Positions 43,439 to 52,854 are shown, counted from the first letter of the stretch. The stretch: DNA of 64,000 bases from Pelagibacteraceae bacterium (GCA_002718135.1 PBDN01000019.1:72805-136804), one strand, 5' to 3'. Notes: generated from the letters alone by a model not told the origin. A program made the numbers and translations.

Positions 43439-44388
43439 TTATCCCAGCCACGCCAGAAAACATCTCCCTCGCGGCCAGGCGTCTTAGAACTGGACAACTG
43501 GTCGCCTTCCCAACTGAGACCGTTTACGGCCTTGGTGCAGATGCGACACTCAGTAAGTCCGTTGCCGCCATTTTCTCTGCCAAAAACCGACCCGAATTTA
43601 ATCCTTTAATTATTCATGTACCGGACATGGAAATTGCAGTCAGGCTAGGAGAATTCAATGAACTTGCGCAAGAACTTGGTGATACCTTCTGGCCGGGACC
43701 CCTGTCGATTGTGGTAAATAGACAACTGGACTGCCCGGTCTCCCTGCTCGCCAGCGCCGGCCTTAATACGCTCGCAATTCGCGTGCCTGCACACGACACA
43801 GCGCAGGCAATTCTGCGATCGGTAGCGCGTCCAATTGCAGCCCCCAGCGCAAACATGTCTGGAAAAATAAGCCCCACAACGGCATCGCATGTTGGTGAGT
43901 CAATCGGCAAAACGGTGGACCTAATTGTTGATGCTGGTGCGTGCTCCGTAGGTGTGGAATCGACCGTCGTCGATTGTACTTCTAATGTCCCTATTATTTT
44001 ACGTCCCGGCGGCATTACCGCGGAACAAATCGAAAAAGTGGTTGGCCGCGTTGAAACCACTGATATTGGTTCTAAAAACCCCAGGTCTCCGGGGATGTTA
44101 GCGAGCCATTATGCTCCAGACGCTGCAATCCGACTGAACGCAATATCGGTTAGTGCGGAGGAAGCGTTATTGGCATTTGGTCCTCAAATTATTCGAGGCG
44201 CCTCTATTGAGAGGAATTTGAGCGCAGCCGGGGACTTTGAAGAAGCCGCCGCCAATCTTTTTTCCATGCTCAGGGCCCTAGATTCGGTGTCTGGACGTAT
44301 CGCGGTGATGCCTATTCCCGATCAAGGCCTCGGTAGGGCAATAAATGATAGACTCCTGAGGGCAGCTGCCCCACGAACCAGTGTTTGA
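43435..44388 (+). CDS. tsaC: L-threonylcarbamoyladenylate synthase (Sua5 type)
   Basis: Makes threonylcarbamoyl-AMP from threonine, bicarbonate and ATP for t6A37 of tRNAs reading ANN codons. 317 residues: an N-terminal YrdC domain (LVAFPTETVYGLGADA near residue 25, KNRPEFNPLIIHV, SANMSGKISPTTASHV) plus a C-terminal Sua5 domain beginning near PRSPGMLASHYAPDA, so this is the long Sua5 form. The ATG at 43435 overlaps the cysQ stop by 4 nt. An upstream in-frame start at 43306 would read through cysQ and is rejected. Confidence 0.95.
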   Translation: MIIPATPENISLAARRLRTGQLVAFPTETVYGLGADATLSKSVAAIFSAKNRPEFNPLIIHVPDMEIAVRLGEFNELAQELGDTFWPGPLSIVVNRQLDCPVSLLASAGLNTLAIRVPAHDTAQAILRSVARPIAAPSANMSGKISPTTASHVGESIGKTVDLIVDAGACSVGVESTVVDCTSNVPIILRPGGITAEQIEKVVGRVETTDIGSKNPRSPGMLASHYAPDAAIRLNAISVSAEEALLAFGPQIIRGASIERNLSAAGDFEEAAANLFSMLRALDSVSGRIAVMPIPDQGLGRAINDRLLRAAAPRTSV

Positions 44389-44449
44389 CCCCATTGCCCG
44401 AACATCACACTTAATTTAAATCTGACTTCGGATTTTAGAGAGATCTAGG

Positions 44450-45886
44450 ATGAATGCCACGACTTTCAGGAAAATAGATAAGTCTATCCTTGATCTACTA
44501 CACTCAGTAGTAGGGGATGCCGGTATCATTACAGATGCAAACGACAAAGCGCCCTATCTAAACGACGAGCGAGGGTACTACTCGGGGTCCACGCCAATGA
44601 TCGTTCGGCCTGCGTCAACTTCTGAAGTCTCAAAAATCATTAGTATCTGCAACGAAAGTCAGACCCCGGTTGTACCGCAGGGAGGTAATACGGGCCTTTG
44701 CGGAGGTGCAACCCCCTATGAGCACGGTGGAGAGATCCTGCTGTCACTCACCCGCATGAATAGAATTCGCGAAATTGATACGCTAAATTACGCGATAACT
44801 GTGGAATCTGGAGTTATCCTTGCCGACGTGCAAACGGCAGCTGAAAATGCGGGCAGATATTTCCCACTTAGCCTTGGGGGTGAGGGCACCGCTCGTATTG
44901 GGGGAAACCTATCCACCAACGCTGGTGGGACAGGGGTGTTGCGCTATGGTCCGGCGCGGGATCTTTGCCTCGGCCTTGAGGCGGTTTTGCCAGATGGCCG
45001 TGTCTGGAACGGTATGACGGGGCTCCGTAAGGACAATACAGGATACGACCTAAAACATCTATTTATTGGCGCCGAAGGCACACTCGGGATTATTACCGCA
45101 GCCTGTCTGAAGCTATTTCCGAAGCCAGCCGATATTCAAACAGCGTTCGTGGCGGTTGAGAGCGAGCACGCGGCGGTAGAACTCTTGGCCCGAGCTCGGC
45201 AGATCACAGATGACCGGGTCGTGACATTTGAATATATGCCTCGCGATGCCATTGGTTTTGCACTCAAACACATTGATGGGACTCGCGATCCAATGTCGAC
45301 GGCGTATTTACATTATGTACTGATAGAACTAGCCGCTGGCGAAGCCGCCGCGGTAGACCTTCGGAATATGTTAGAGGAGGTGCTGGGGGATGGTATGGTA
45401 GACGGGCTCGTGCTTAATGCCGTGTTCGCGGAAAGTGGGCAGCAAGCTTCAGACTTCTGGAAAATCCGGGAAACCATCCCTGAAGCTCAAAAATACGAAG
45501 GTGCTAGCTCTAAGCATGATATATCGGTACCTGTGTCCCGGGTCGCTGACTTCCTTGTAGATGCTATTGCGGATGTAAAGAAATTGATACCGGGTGTCCG
45601 CCCCTGCGCTTTCGGCCATGTCGGGGACGGCAACATCCACTTCAATTTGAGCCGTCCAGTGGATATGTCAGACGACGAGTTCTGGTTACTAGAGCCAGAA
45701 TTACATAAAATGGTCTATGATCGAACAGTTGCCATGGGAGGGTCAATAAGTGCGGAGCATGGTATAGGGCGATTACGGCGAGACGAGCTCAAAGCATATA
45801 AATCCCCAGTGGAGATGGACGTTATGCGAAGCATTAAAGAAACGCTGGACCCCAACGGAATTATGAACCCCGGCAAGGTACTTTAG
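44450..45886 (+). CDS. FAD-linked oxidase (D-lactate / D-2-hydroxyglutarate dehydrogenase, GlcD family)
   Basis: Oxidises a D-2-hydroxyacid, passing electrons to a quinone or electron-transfer flavoprotein. 478 residues. PP-loop FAD domain: VVPQGGNTGLCGGATP near residue 80, GGNLSTNAGGTGVLRYG near residue 148, TGYDLKHLFIGAEGTLGII. Cap and C-terminal domain: CAFGHVGDGNIHFN and SAEHGIGRLRRDELKAYKSP, which carry the metal/substrate His residues. MNPGKVL ends the protein, as usual. The next gene starts 9 bp later, so cotranscription with the acyl-CoA dehydrogenase is likely. Confidence 0.92.
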   Translation: MNATTFRKIDKSILDLLHSVVGDAGIITDANDKAPYLNDERGYYSGSTPMIVRPASTSEVSKIISICNESQTPVVPQGGNTGLCGGATPYEHGGEILLSLTRMNRIREIDTLNYAITVESGVILADVQTAAENAGRYFPLSLGGEGTARIGGNLSTNAGGTGVLRYGPARDLCLGLEAVLPDGRVWNGMTGLRKDNTGYDLKHLFIGAEGTLGIITAACLKLFPKPADIQTAFVAVESEHAAVELLARARQITDDRVVTFEYMPRDAIGFALKHIDGTRDPMSTAYLHYVLIELAAGEAAAVDLRNMLEEVLGDGMVDGLVLNAVFAESGQQASDFWKIRETIPEAQKYEGASSKHDISVPVSRVADFLVDAIADVKKLIPGVRPCAFGHVGDGNIHFNLSRPVDMSDDEFWLLEPELHKMVYDRTVAMGGSISAEHGIGRLRRDELKAYKSPVEMDVMRSIKETLDPNGIMNPGKVL

Positions 45887-45895
45887 GAGCAGAGA

Positions 45896-47653
45896 ATGGC
45901 CGAATACGCCGCCCCAATAAGGGATATGAAATTTGTTATCGAGGAATTGATAGGCCTTGATACCATAAACGGGCTTCCCGGCTACGAGGAAGCAACGCCG
46001 GATGTTGTAAAAGCTATTCTTGAGGAAGCCGGAAAACTTGCTTGTGATGTATTATCGCCAATCGACCGAACCGGTGATCTGGAGGGGTCTCGACTGGAAA
46101 ACGGTGTGGTCGTCACTCCAACGGGTTTCAAAGACGCGTATAAAGCTTATATCGATGGTGGGTGGAACGCGTTGCAATTCGGTCCAGAAATAGGTGGGCA
46201 GGGGCTTCCGCTCTTGCTCGCAACCCCCGTCTTCGAGATGTGGGATGGTGCCAATCTTGCATTCATGCTCTGTCCGGTTTTGACAATAGCAGCGGTTGAA
46301 TGTCTCGAACAGTTTGGGTCGAAAGCTCAGAAAAATACCTGGCTCCCCAAACTAGTATCGGGCGAATGGACTGGCACAATGGTCCTTACAGAACCGCATG
46401 CTGGGTCTGATGTAGGTGCGCTTAAGACACGAGCGCAGGCTGAAGGAGATCATTATCGTATTTCCGGGCAGAAGATTTACACCACCTGGGGCGAACACGA
46501 CTTAACAGAGAACATCATTCACATGGTGCTAGCTCGCACACCCAATTCGCCACCCGGTACCCGGGGCATTTCGCTGTTTATCGTCCCGAAATTCCTTGTA
46601 AATGATGACGGGTCGCTGGGAAAACGGAATGATCTGCGGGCCGTATCATTAGAACACAAACTTGGAATCCACGGCAGCCCAACCTGTGTTATGCAATTCG
46701 GCGAAAACGAAGGTGCAATTGGTTATCTGGTTGGAGAAGAATCCCGCGGAATGGAATATATGTTCTCGATGATGAATAGTGCTCGTCTTGCGGTTGGACG
46801 CGAGGGCGTTGGCATTTCGGAACGCGCATACCAGCGGGCTGCAGACTATGCACGAGAGCGCATCCAAGGCCGTGATGCTGCGGATCCAAGGGCTGGCGAT
46901 GTGCCGATTATCAGGCACCCTGACGTTCGCCGTAATTTGATGAAAATGCGGGCCTTGACCGAGGCCAACCGAGCACTGGGCTGCTACGTAGCTGCTCAGC
47001 TCGATACTGCTCGCAAACACCCCGATAGCGTTACGCGTAAAAGCGCCCAAGACCGAGTTGACCTCTTAGTTCCCGTCGTTAAGGCATGGTCTACTGATTG
47101 TGGGGTCGAGATCGCATCAATGGGGATACAGGTCCATGGTGGCGCCGGCTTTATCGAAGACACTGGTGCAGCGCAACACTATCGTGATTGCCGGATAACT
47201 CCTATTTACGAGGGCACGAACGGTATTCAGGCGCTTGATTTAATTGGCCGAAAAATCCTACGCGACCGGGGAGAGGAAATGAGCAAGTTTATTGCTGAGA
47301 TCAGAAAAACTGATATACCGGATCAGATGATCGCAGATGAGATGTGGTCGGCGTTAGATGCGCTAACCGAAGCAATTGATTGGATGCTCGGGTACGACGG
47401 GGATGACCCGCGAGCCGTGATATCCGGCGCAACGCCATTCTTACAAGCCTTCGGGCTGGTAACGGGCGGGTGGTTGATGGCCCGATCTGCGGCAATCGCC
47501 TCTGCGGCGGAAGAAGAACCGGACTTCTACTCGGCAAAGCTTGCAACCGCGCGTTTTTATGCGGCAAACCTTCTTCCACAGGTCGCTGGCTTTGCTAAGT
47601 CTTCGATGGTGGGTTCGGAAGAAATCATGGCTCTCTCTGCAGAAGCGTTCTAA
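45896..47653 (+). CDS. acyl-CoA dehydrogenase, long form (DmdC/AcdA-like)
   Basis: FAD-dependent alpha,beta-desaturation of an acyl-CoA, 585 residues. This is the long subfamily with an extra C-terminal domain, which includes 3-methylmercaptopropionyl-CoA dehydrogenase DmdC. Motifs: MVLTEPHAGSDVGALKTRA (flavin loop), SGQKIYTTWGEHDL, SMMNSARLAVGREGVGISER, GIQVHGGAGFIEDTGAAQHY and YEGTNGIQALDLIGRK, where the Glu is the expected catalytic base. The rest of the DMSP demethylation set (dmdA, dmdB, dmdD) is not in the window, so dmdC is not claimed. It is 9 bp after the GlcD-like gene; electrons would go to ETF. Confidence 0.9.
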   Translation: MAEYAAPIRDMKFVIEELIGLDTINGLPGYEEATPDVVKAILEEAGKLACDVLSPIDRTGDLEGSRLENGVVVTPTGFKDAYKAYIDGGWNALQFGPEIGGQGLPLLLATPVFEMWDGANLAFMLCPVLTIAAVECLEQFGSKAQKNTWLPKLVSGEWTGTMVLTEPHAGSDVGALKTRAQAEGDHYRISGQKIYTTWGEHDLTENIIHMVLARTPNSPPGTRGISLFIVPKFLVNDDGSLGKRNDLRAVSLEHKLGIHGSPTCVMQFGENEGAIGYLVGEESRGMEYMFSMMNSARLAVGREGVGISERAYQRAADYARERIQGRDAADPRAGDVPIIRHPDVRRNLMKMRALTEANRALGCYVAAQLDTARKHPDSVTRKSAQDRVDLLVPVVKAWSTDCGVEIASMGIQVHGGAGFIEDTGAAQHYRDCRITPIYEGTNGIQALDLIGRKILRDRGEEMSKFIAEIRKTDIPDQMIADEMWSALDALTEAIDWMLGYDGDDPRAVISGATPFLQAFGLVTGGWLMARSAAIASAAEEEPDFYSAKLATARFYAANLLPQVAGFAKSSMVGSEEIMALSAEAF

Positions 47654-47682
47654 ACGCTCGCGAAGGTGCTTGCGTCTCGATG

Positions 47683-47711
47683 ATAAAAGCGCGATAAGGC
47701 GCGACTTTTAT
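47683..47711 (+). terminator. stem-loop between acyl-CoA dehydrogenase and speD
   Basis: ATAAAAG-CGCG / CGCG-A-CTTTTAT forms an 11-bp stem with one bulged A and a 6-nt loop, 30 bp after the acyl-CoA dehydrogenase stop and 42 bp before the chosen speD start. There is no separate U-tract beyond the stem, but the stem's own A/U arms would act in both directions. A terminator or a leader hairpin for speD is possible. Confidence 0.55.
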
Positions 47712-47752
47712 TCGAAATGTTGGGTGTGCGCCCATCAGACGAGGCTAAAGAA

Positions 47753-48208
47753 ATGGAAAAACCGGCGGCTCTGACCGATGTAACTTCGTCGATTGAATTT
47801 GGTGATGATGTACCTCCAGAAGCCACTTTACCGACCAGAGACTTTCTTATAAGGAGAGGTGGAAAAATCTATGCTGGTGTGCACCTTCTTATCGATTTCT
47901 GGGGAGCAATTAACCTTGGTGACATCTCGTTTGTGGAGAACACTTTACGCGACGCCGCTGAAGCCGCCAATGCGACCGTTTTATATATTCACGTCCATGA
48001 ATTCGGTGGTTCGGGCGGCTTGTCCGGGGTTACCATTTTAGCGGAAAGCCATATCACTATTCACACATGGCCGGAATTGGATTATGCGGCTTTTGACGTA
48101 TTCATGTGCGGTAAATGCCGACCTGAGAATGCCCTATACTTGCTTGAAGAGAGGTTCAAACCATCCAAAAAAACAGTGACTAAATCGAGGCGGGGTTTAG
48201 TAGGGTGA
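47753..48208 (+). CDS. speD: S-adenosylmethionine decarboxylase proenzyme
   Basis: Produces decarboxylated SAM, the aminopropyl donor for spermidine. 151 residues, class-1B prokaryotic type. Self-cleavage site LAESHITIHTWPELDYAAFD: cleavage before the Ser of AESH makes the pyruvoyl group, with His and the following Cys in FMCGKC as catalytic residues. YAGVHLLIDFWGAINLGD is the family N-terminus. ATG 47753 is preferred because GAGG lies 8 nt upstream; ATG 47717 is in frame but follows the hairpin too closely. It is coupled to speE by GTGA. Confidence 0.93.
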   Translation: MEKPAALTDVTSSIEFGDDVPPEATLPTRDFLIRRGGKIYAGVHLLIDFWGAINLGDISFVENTLRDAAEAANATVLYIHVHEFGGSGGLSGVTILAESHITIHTWPELDYAAFDVFMCGKCRPENALYLLEERFKPSKKTVTKSRRGLVG

Positions 48209-49056
48209 GAAATTCTGGAAAAACTTGGTTTTCCGAAACCCTCCACGATTCTTTTGAACTACGATTCGAGATATCGGAAATTCTTTACCATTCAAAAACG
48301 GTACACCAAGATCTAATTATCTTTGAAACGCCATTCTTCGGTCGAGTCCTGGCTCTAGACAATGTCATACAGACCACCGAGCGAGACGAAGCAGCCTATC
48401 ACGAGATGTTAACTCATGTACCAATCTTAGCTCACGGTGGCATTAAGGATGTTTTGATAATCGGTGGCGGCGATGGTGGAACACTGAGGGACGTCCTCAA
48501 ACATCGTTGCGTAGAACGAGCAACAGTAGTGGAAATTGATAGTAGCGTTGTTGAGGTCTGTCGAGAGTTTCTACCTTCTCTCAGTGACGGCGCGTTTGAG
48601 AACCCACGTGCTCATCTGGTCATTGCCGATGGACTAAAATATGTTAAAGAAACTTCGAATACGTTCGACCTAATCATCATCGATTCTACCGATCCAATCG
48701 GACCATCCGTACCCCTTTTCTCGCACGATTTTTATACAGACTGCCGAAACATTTTGTCATCGGACGGTATTTTTGTCTGCCAGTCGGGAGTTTCTTTTGT
48801 CCAAGAAGTGGAGGCGCGGACGACCCGCAAATACCTCGCCGATATTTTCGAGGACTCGGCTTTGTACGTGACATTAGTCCCCACATATGCATTCGGATTC
48901 ATGACTCTCGGATGGGGAGCAAGGTCTACCATGGCTCGATCGACGGATATCGATAAGGTCCGAGAACGCTTTACCGCTGCCGACATTGGTACGCGTTATT
49001 ATACGCCTGAGGTCCACGCGGCTTGTTTCAGCCTCCCCGCCTATATGACTTATTGA
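48205..49056 (+). CDS. speE: spermidine synthase
   Basis: Transfers the aminopropyl group from decarboxylated SAM to putrescine. 283 residues. Motifs: VLALDNVIQTTERDEAAYHE (substrate gate), VLIIGGGDGGTLRDVLKH (the GGGDGG signature), and FDLIIIDSTDPIGPSVPLFS (catalytic Asp). The GTG at 48205 overlaps the speD stop. The 3' end overlaps the CAP gene on the other strand by 29 bp. Confidence 0.95.
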   Translation: MRNSGKTWFSETLHDSFELRFEISEILYHSKTVHQDLIIFETPFFGRVLALDNVIQTTERDEAAYHEMLTHVPILAHGGIKDVLIIGGGDGGTLRDVLKHRCVERATVVEIDSSVVEVCREFLPSLSDGAFENPRAHLVIADGLKYVKETSNTFDLIIIDSTDPIGPSVPLFSHDFYTDCRNILSSDGIFVCQSGVSFVQEVEARTTRKYLADIFEDSALYVTLVPTYAFGFMTLGWGARSTMARSTDIDKVRERFTAADIGTRYYTPEVHAACFSLPAYMTY

Positions 49057-49564
49057 TCGATATTTTATGGGAATGTCCGGCGAAAATGATCACCCAATAA
49101 TGGGTGTATCGAGAATTCTTTTCCTCCCCTGATAGACTAAAAAATCCGAGACCCGCATCGCTGAATTTTCCGTTGAGCATATTTGTCCGGTGGCTAGGAC
49201 TGTTCATCCAAGCATTCGCCACAGATTTGGGTGAAGACGTCCCTGCAAAGAGATTTTCCGCAATCAATCCCCCAAAGTAACCTTCTTTTGAAACCCGCTT
49301 CTCTAAATCGCTTCCGTCGGACGATATATGACTAAAAAAATCACCCCTCGCCATATCCTCCGCATGTTTTTGGGCAACGGCGCTCAACTTAGTGCTTAAG
49401 TTTAAAGCGCTAACTTTGTTCAGCGCCCTATGGACATTCACTTCCTGCATAAGACCCTTGATCAAACGGTATCTTTCAGAATTGGCATGAACGTGATTGG
49501 GCACAATCGCCAAAAGCACCAAAGCGGCGAGAAAAACGAAGTATCCGTCAAGTCGCGTCGTCAT
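49028..49564 (-). CDS. exported CAP-domain (SCP/PR-1-like) protein
   Basis: 178 residues with an N-terminal signal segment (FVFLAALVLLAIVPNHVHA, cleavage likely near residue 27) and a CAP domain: LSAVAQKHAEDMARGDFFSH gives the first His, SPSHRTNMLNGKFSDAGLGF the second His and family signature, and THYWVIIFAG the C-terminal strand. Bacterial CAP proteins are secreted or periplasmic and their activity is mostly unknown. It overlaps the ligase gene by 17 bp at its start and speE by 29 bp at its end. Confidence 0.88.
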   Translation of the reverse strand: MTTRLDGYFVFLAALVLLAIVPNHVHANSERYRLIKGLMQEVNVHRALNKVSALNLSTKLSAVAQKHAEDMARGDFFSHISSDGSDLEKRVSKEGYFGGLIAENLFAGTSSPKSVANAWMNSPSHRTNMLNGKFSDAGLGFFSLSGEEKNSRYTHYWVIIFAGHSHKISINKSYRRGG

Positions 49565-51080
49565 CCTCTCGGACTTTCTCCACAGCCCTAGCCTCTAGGG
49601 CGCGGCGGTCAATCTTATTTGTGCCGCTTAACGGAAGGGCATCAACGAAAAAAACCCGTCGTGGGTAGGCATAGACTGGCCCATTTTTTAGAGAGTGCTC
49701 TTTGACCGCCTCTTCGTCGAGTATCGATCCATCGCGTTTAACTACCCAAGCGAATGGAACGTGGGATTTAAGCGGGTGGGGTGCCGGTACAACAGCCGCC
49801 TGCATCACGTCTTGATGGCGTTCCAACATGGTCTCGACATCGCTTGGATATATATTTTCTCCGGCGCAGACAAACATATCGTCCGCCCGGTCAACAAAAT
49901 AATACCAGCCGATATCATCTCGGCGGAGTATATCGCCGGTATCCATCCAGCCTTCTGCCGACAGCACATTCTTCGTGGCATCCGGTAAATTGTGGTAGCC
50001 CTTCATCACACCCGGGCTTTTAACATGCAGCACACCCTGATCTTCGTCGGGACCACCTACAAGTTTGATTTCAACCCCATCTATCGGGAAGCCAACCGAT
50101 GTAGGCGGCCTCGGGAGGCCGTCAGGATGTGTCCATGCGAAGAGGATGGGACCACCCTCGGTGATTCCGTAATTAAGATTGAGTTTGGCGTCGGGAAACC
50201 GAACTGCAAGTGTTTCTAACAGATTATCAGACGCAGGCGCAGATCCCATGGAGCAGTTACGAACCGACGATAAATTCGTCTGATCAAGCAGTTTCTCTTC
50301 CTGTAGTATCAACGCGTACATCGTTGGTACCCCCGTCAGCATAGTTAGGCGGTACCGTTCGATAGCGCGTATATATTCCTTGGCGTCAAATCGAGAAAAT
50401 AGAACTATACGCCCCCCGGCTGATAAAGCGGACTTTACAGCGAGCAAGGCATTTTTGTGATAAAGTGGAGCCGAAATAACGGAACAGTCATCTTCTCGGA
50501 TATCCCGGCTTTCAACAATTTTTTCAGTCATCCACACTTGGCCGATATGATCCAACAATACTCCCTTCGGCCTACCGGTCGATCCTGAGGTATAGGGTTG
50601 TTCCGCTATATCGCCATGACCGGGAAAAAAAGATGGAAACGCCTCATCCGAACGAATCTTAAATTCATCAAACGGATCCTTACTCTCTCCAAAAGAGACG
50701 GTACGCACGTTTTCGGGAACCCGCGCGGTCTGTTCAGTGTCTGCAAAAACTATTTGCATTCCTGCATCGCAGATTATGTATTCGACTGTCTCATCTGGCA
50801 ATTTGACATTGATCATTACCGGTACGCACCCAGCACGCATTGCTCCAAACAGGACTTCTAGGAATTCAACCCGGTTGAGCGCCAGAATGCCAACCCGATC
50901 ATTGGGCTCCAAACCAGCAACGAGCAAGCCGTTTGCCACCGCGTCGCAATTCTCACTAAATTCCTGATAGCTGTATTCACGCGGAACTGCAGGATCGTAC
51001 AGATCGATAATCGCGACCCGTTCGGACCCGGCATATGCAGCAAAGACATCTCCCAGATTGCCGGACTCGGAGGGGTTCAT
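49548..51080 (-). CDS. AMP-dependent acyl-CoA ligase
   Basis: ANL-superfamily ligase, 510 residues, of the FadD/CaiC-like group. Motifs: EQPYTSGSTGRPKGVLLDH (phosphate loop), LNYGITEGGP (A5), GWMDTGDILRRDDIGWYYF (A7), VDRADDMFVCAGENIYPSDV (A8 hinge) and a C-terminal Lys in LPLSGTNKIDRRAL. The usual GKI is NKI here, but the Lys is kept. Transcribed with the quinone oxidoreductase (13 bp upstream on the coding strand). Substrate not determined. Confidence 0.9.
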   Translation of the reverse strand: MNPSESGNLGDVFAAYAGSERVAIIDLYDPAVPREYSYQEFSENCDAVANGLLVAGLEPNDRVGILALNRVEFLEVLFGAMRAGCVPVMINVKLPDETVEYIICDAGMQIVFADTEQTARVPENVRTVSFGESKDPFDEFKIRSDEAFPSFFPGHGDIAEQPYTSGSTGRPKGVLLDHIGQVWMTEKIVESRDIREDDCSVISAPLYHKNALLAVKSALSAGGRIVLFSRFDAKEYIRAIERYRLTMLTGVPTMYALILQEEKLLDQTNLSSVRNCSMGSAPASDNLLETLAVRFPDAKLNLNYGITEGGPILFAWTHPDGLPRPPTSVGFPIDGVEIKLVGGPDEDQGVLHVKSPGVMKGYHNLPDATKNVLSAEGWMDTGDILRRDDIGWYYFVDRADDMFVCAGENIYPSDVETMLERHQDVMQAAVVPAPHPLKSHVPFAWVVKRDGSILDEEAVKEHSLKNGPVYAYPRRVFFVDALPLSGTNKIDRRALEARAVEKVREDDDAT

Positions 51081-51093
51081 TTATACTGGTTCC

Positions 51094-52101
51094 TTAAGGA
51101 GTAATGATGATCTTTCCGATCACTTCGCGATCCCGGAGTTGGCGGACACCTTCCGCAGTTTGATCGAGCGGCAATACGGTATCTATCACGGGTGACAGTT
51201 TTTTTTCGGAGATCATCTTCATTAGGATCTCAAGATCTTCGATAGCCCAAGAATTCGATCCTAGAACCTGAAGCTCAAACGTCCATATGTAGCGTAGATC
51301 TTCTTTTGGATCGAACCCCGCTGTCGCACCGCATGTAAGGATTTTACCACCGCGCTGTGTCGCCTTTAGCGAAGGTACCCAAGTATCACCCCCGGTGAAG
51401 TTGATGACAACATCGACCCCACCCTCGAATCTACGGCGGTGTGGTTTTCCGTAGATCCCATAGATTGTTTTTTCAAAATCCTCATATCCGATGACATGGT
51501 CAACTCCCCAGTCCTTAAGCGCATCGAGTTTTTCGGGGCTCGAGCCGGCCGCAACCACTTCGCAACCCATGGCCTTTGCAAGAAGAACGCAGCAGGAGCC
51601 GACGCCACCCGAGGCGCCGAGAATAAGAACCTTCTCACCACCTTTCATTCTCCCATTTGTGATCATCATTCGATGTGCCGTACCATAGGCGACAGGTAGG
51701 GCCGCTGCTTGCTCATAGGAGCATCCGTCCGGTATTTTTATAAGGCGGGTAGCCTCGACGGCACATAACTCGGCCGTCCCACCATCAAGCATTTCACCCA
51801 TCAAACCCTTTTCTGGAGTCACAGGATCTAGCGGGTTGACGAGAACTCTGTCACCGACAGACCAGCCGTTGACCCCAGCACCAATTTGAGAGATTTCACC
51901 AGAAATATCGAGGCCAATAACGATGGGCAACGGTACCTTAATGCCCGGCATCCCCTTTGTGGTGAAGACATCATGGTAATTCAATGACGTTGCCTTCACC
52001 GTGATTACGACCTGGCCTTCGAGACATTTCGGATCGGCGTAGTCTTCATGATATTTGAGATTTTCAATATCACCGTGTTCGTGGAGAACAACTGCGCGCA
52101 C
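51094..52101 (-). CDS. quinone oxidoreductase-like MDR protein
   Basis: Zinc-type medium-chain reductase, 335 residues. Family segments: SLNYHDVFTTKGMPGIKVPL, IVIGLDISGEISQIGAGVNG, the NADPH-binding VLILGASGGVGSCCVLLAKA near residue 165, and the C-terminal GVRQLRDREVIGKIIITP. The usual catalytic Cys/His zinc site is absent, as in the QOR/enoyl-reductase branch. It lies upstream of the CoA ligase on the same transcript, so an enoyl-CoA or acyl chain reduction step is possible. Function otherwise open. Confidence 0.87.
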   Translation of the reverse strand: MRAVVLHEHGDIENLKYHEDYADPKCLEGQVVITVKATSLNYHDVFTTKGMPGIKVPLPIVIGLDISGEISQIGAGVNGWSVGDRVLVNPLDPVTPEKGLMGEMLDGGTAELCAVEATRLIKIPDGCSYEQAAALPVAYGTAHRMMITNGRMKGGEKVLILGASGGVGSCCVLLAKAMGCEVVAAGSSPEKLDALKDWGVDHVIGYEDFEKTIYGIYGKPHRRRFEGGVDVVINFTGGDTWVPSLKATQRGGKILTCGATAGFDPKEDLRYIWTFELQVLGSNSWAIEDLEILMKMISEKKLSPVIDTVLPLDQTAEGVRQLRDREVIGKIIITP

Positions 52102-52187
52102 TATATTTCTCCTTTTTGACGCGATACGTCTCTTGACTGCAAAAGTAATATCGCTTCAGTCCGATTAACGCGATTAATGGGGCACCG

Positions 52188-52718
52188 TCAAGCTATGGCG
52201 ATGTCTGCTTCCTGGTATATTTTGATCACATTTGGCCCGAGTTTCTCGGAATTTCCGCCATAAACATGCACTGAAACAGCCGTTCGGTCCGTCGGATTAT
52301 GCATACAGTGAATATCACCGTCCCCGACGGGAAGATGAGCTACATCACCTGCCACCCACTCCCTCGTTTCGGTTGAAATTACATCGAGACTCCCGGGGTT
52401 CATAGGATCAACTTCGTAACGAGTTTCCTGAATCACGCCTTCGAAAACACCGAATGTACACCAAGTCTTGTGATCATGGATTGGTGAAACTATGCCCGCC
52501 GGCCAGACCGCAGCAATAATAGAAAAGTCGTCATTGGGGCATAGAAAAACATCGTGTCGACCATACCCTGTTGGCGGAAGGAGTTTTTGTTCTTGGGTCA
52601 AAAGTTCCCGATCTTTGAGTATTTCTGGCAAATAGGATGAAATGAGTGCGGGTACATCCCCAATCGGATTTTCGGCAACGAGATCACTCACTGTTCGGCA
52701 GAACGTTTTCATTTCCAT
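52188..52718 (-). CDS. cysteine-dioxygenase-like cupin protein
   Basis: 176 residues, cupin fold. The iron-ligand region SPIHDHKTWCTFGVFEG (His-x-His) is followed by the third His in DGDIHCMHN, the 3-His pattern of thiol dioxygenases (CDO and 3-mercaptopropionate dioxygenase) and of related double-stranded beta-helix proteins. Likely oxidation of a thiol such as cysteine or 3-mercaptopropionate to its sulfinate. It is divergent from an Lrp/AsnC regulator and close to a ChaC glutathione-degrading enzyme, which supports a role in cysteine or thiol turnover. An alternate start is two codons downstream. Confidence 0.82.
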   Translation of the reverse strand: MEMKTFCRTVSDLVAENPIGDVPALISSYLPEILKDRELLTQEQKLLPPTGYGRHDVFLCPNDDFSIIAAVWPAGIVSPIHDHKTWCTFGVFEGVIQETRYEVDPMNPGSLDVISTETREWVAGDVAHLPVGDGDIHCMHNPTDRTAVSVHVYGGNSEKLGPNVIKIYQEADIAIA

Positions 52719-52838
52719 CGAGTTTCTCTGAGCCTCTTAAGAAATTATTTTTATAAAATACATTAAGCTGTAGTTTACAGAGTCTTGGCGATATTTGTTT
52801 GCGAATATTCCATTCGATTCGAGGTTTTTAGTAAGTTA

Positions 52839-52854
52839 TTCTAATATACTAGAA
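52839..52854. promoter_or_regulatory. near-palindrome, candidate Lrp-family operator
   Basis: TTCTAATATACTAGAA, 20 bp before the TTG start of the Lrp-type regulator and within the AT-rich spacer shared with the thiol-dioxygenase gene. Lrp proteins bind AT-rich imperfect palindromes of about 15 bp and often control themselves and the divergent neighbour. It may also contain the -10 element. Inference from position. Confidence 0.4.

Noticed and set aside
43614..44060. 148-codon antisense frame inside sua5
   Set aside because: Shadow of the real Sua5 reading frame; no motif of its own.
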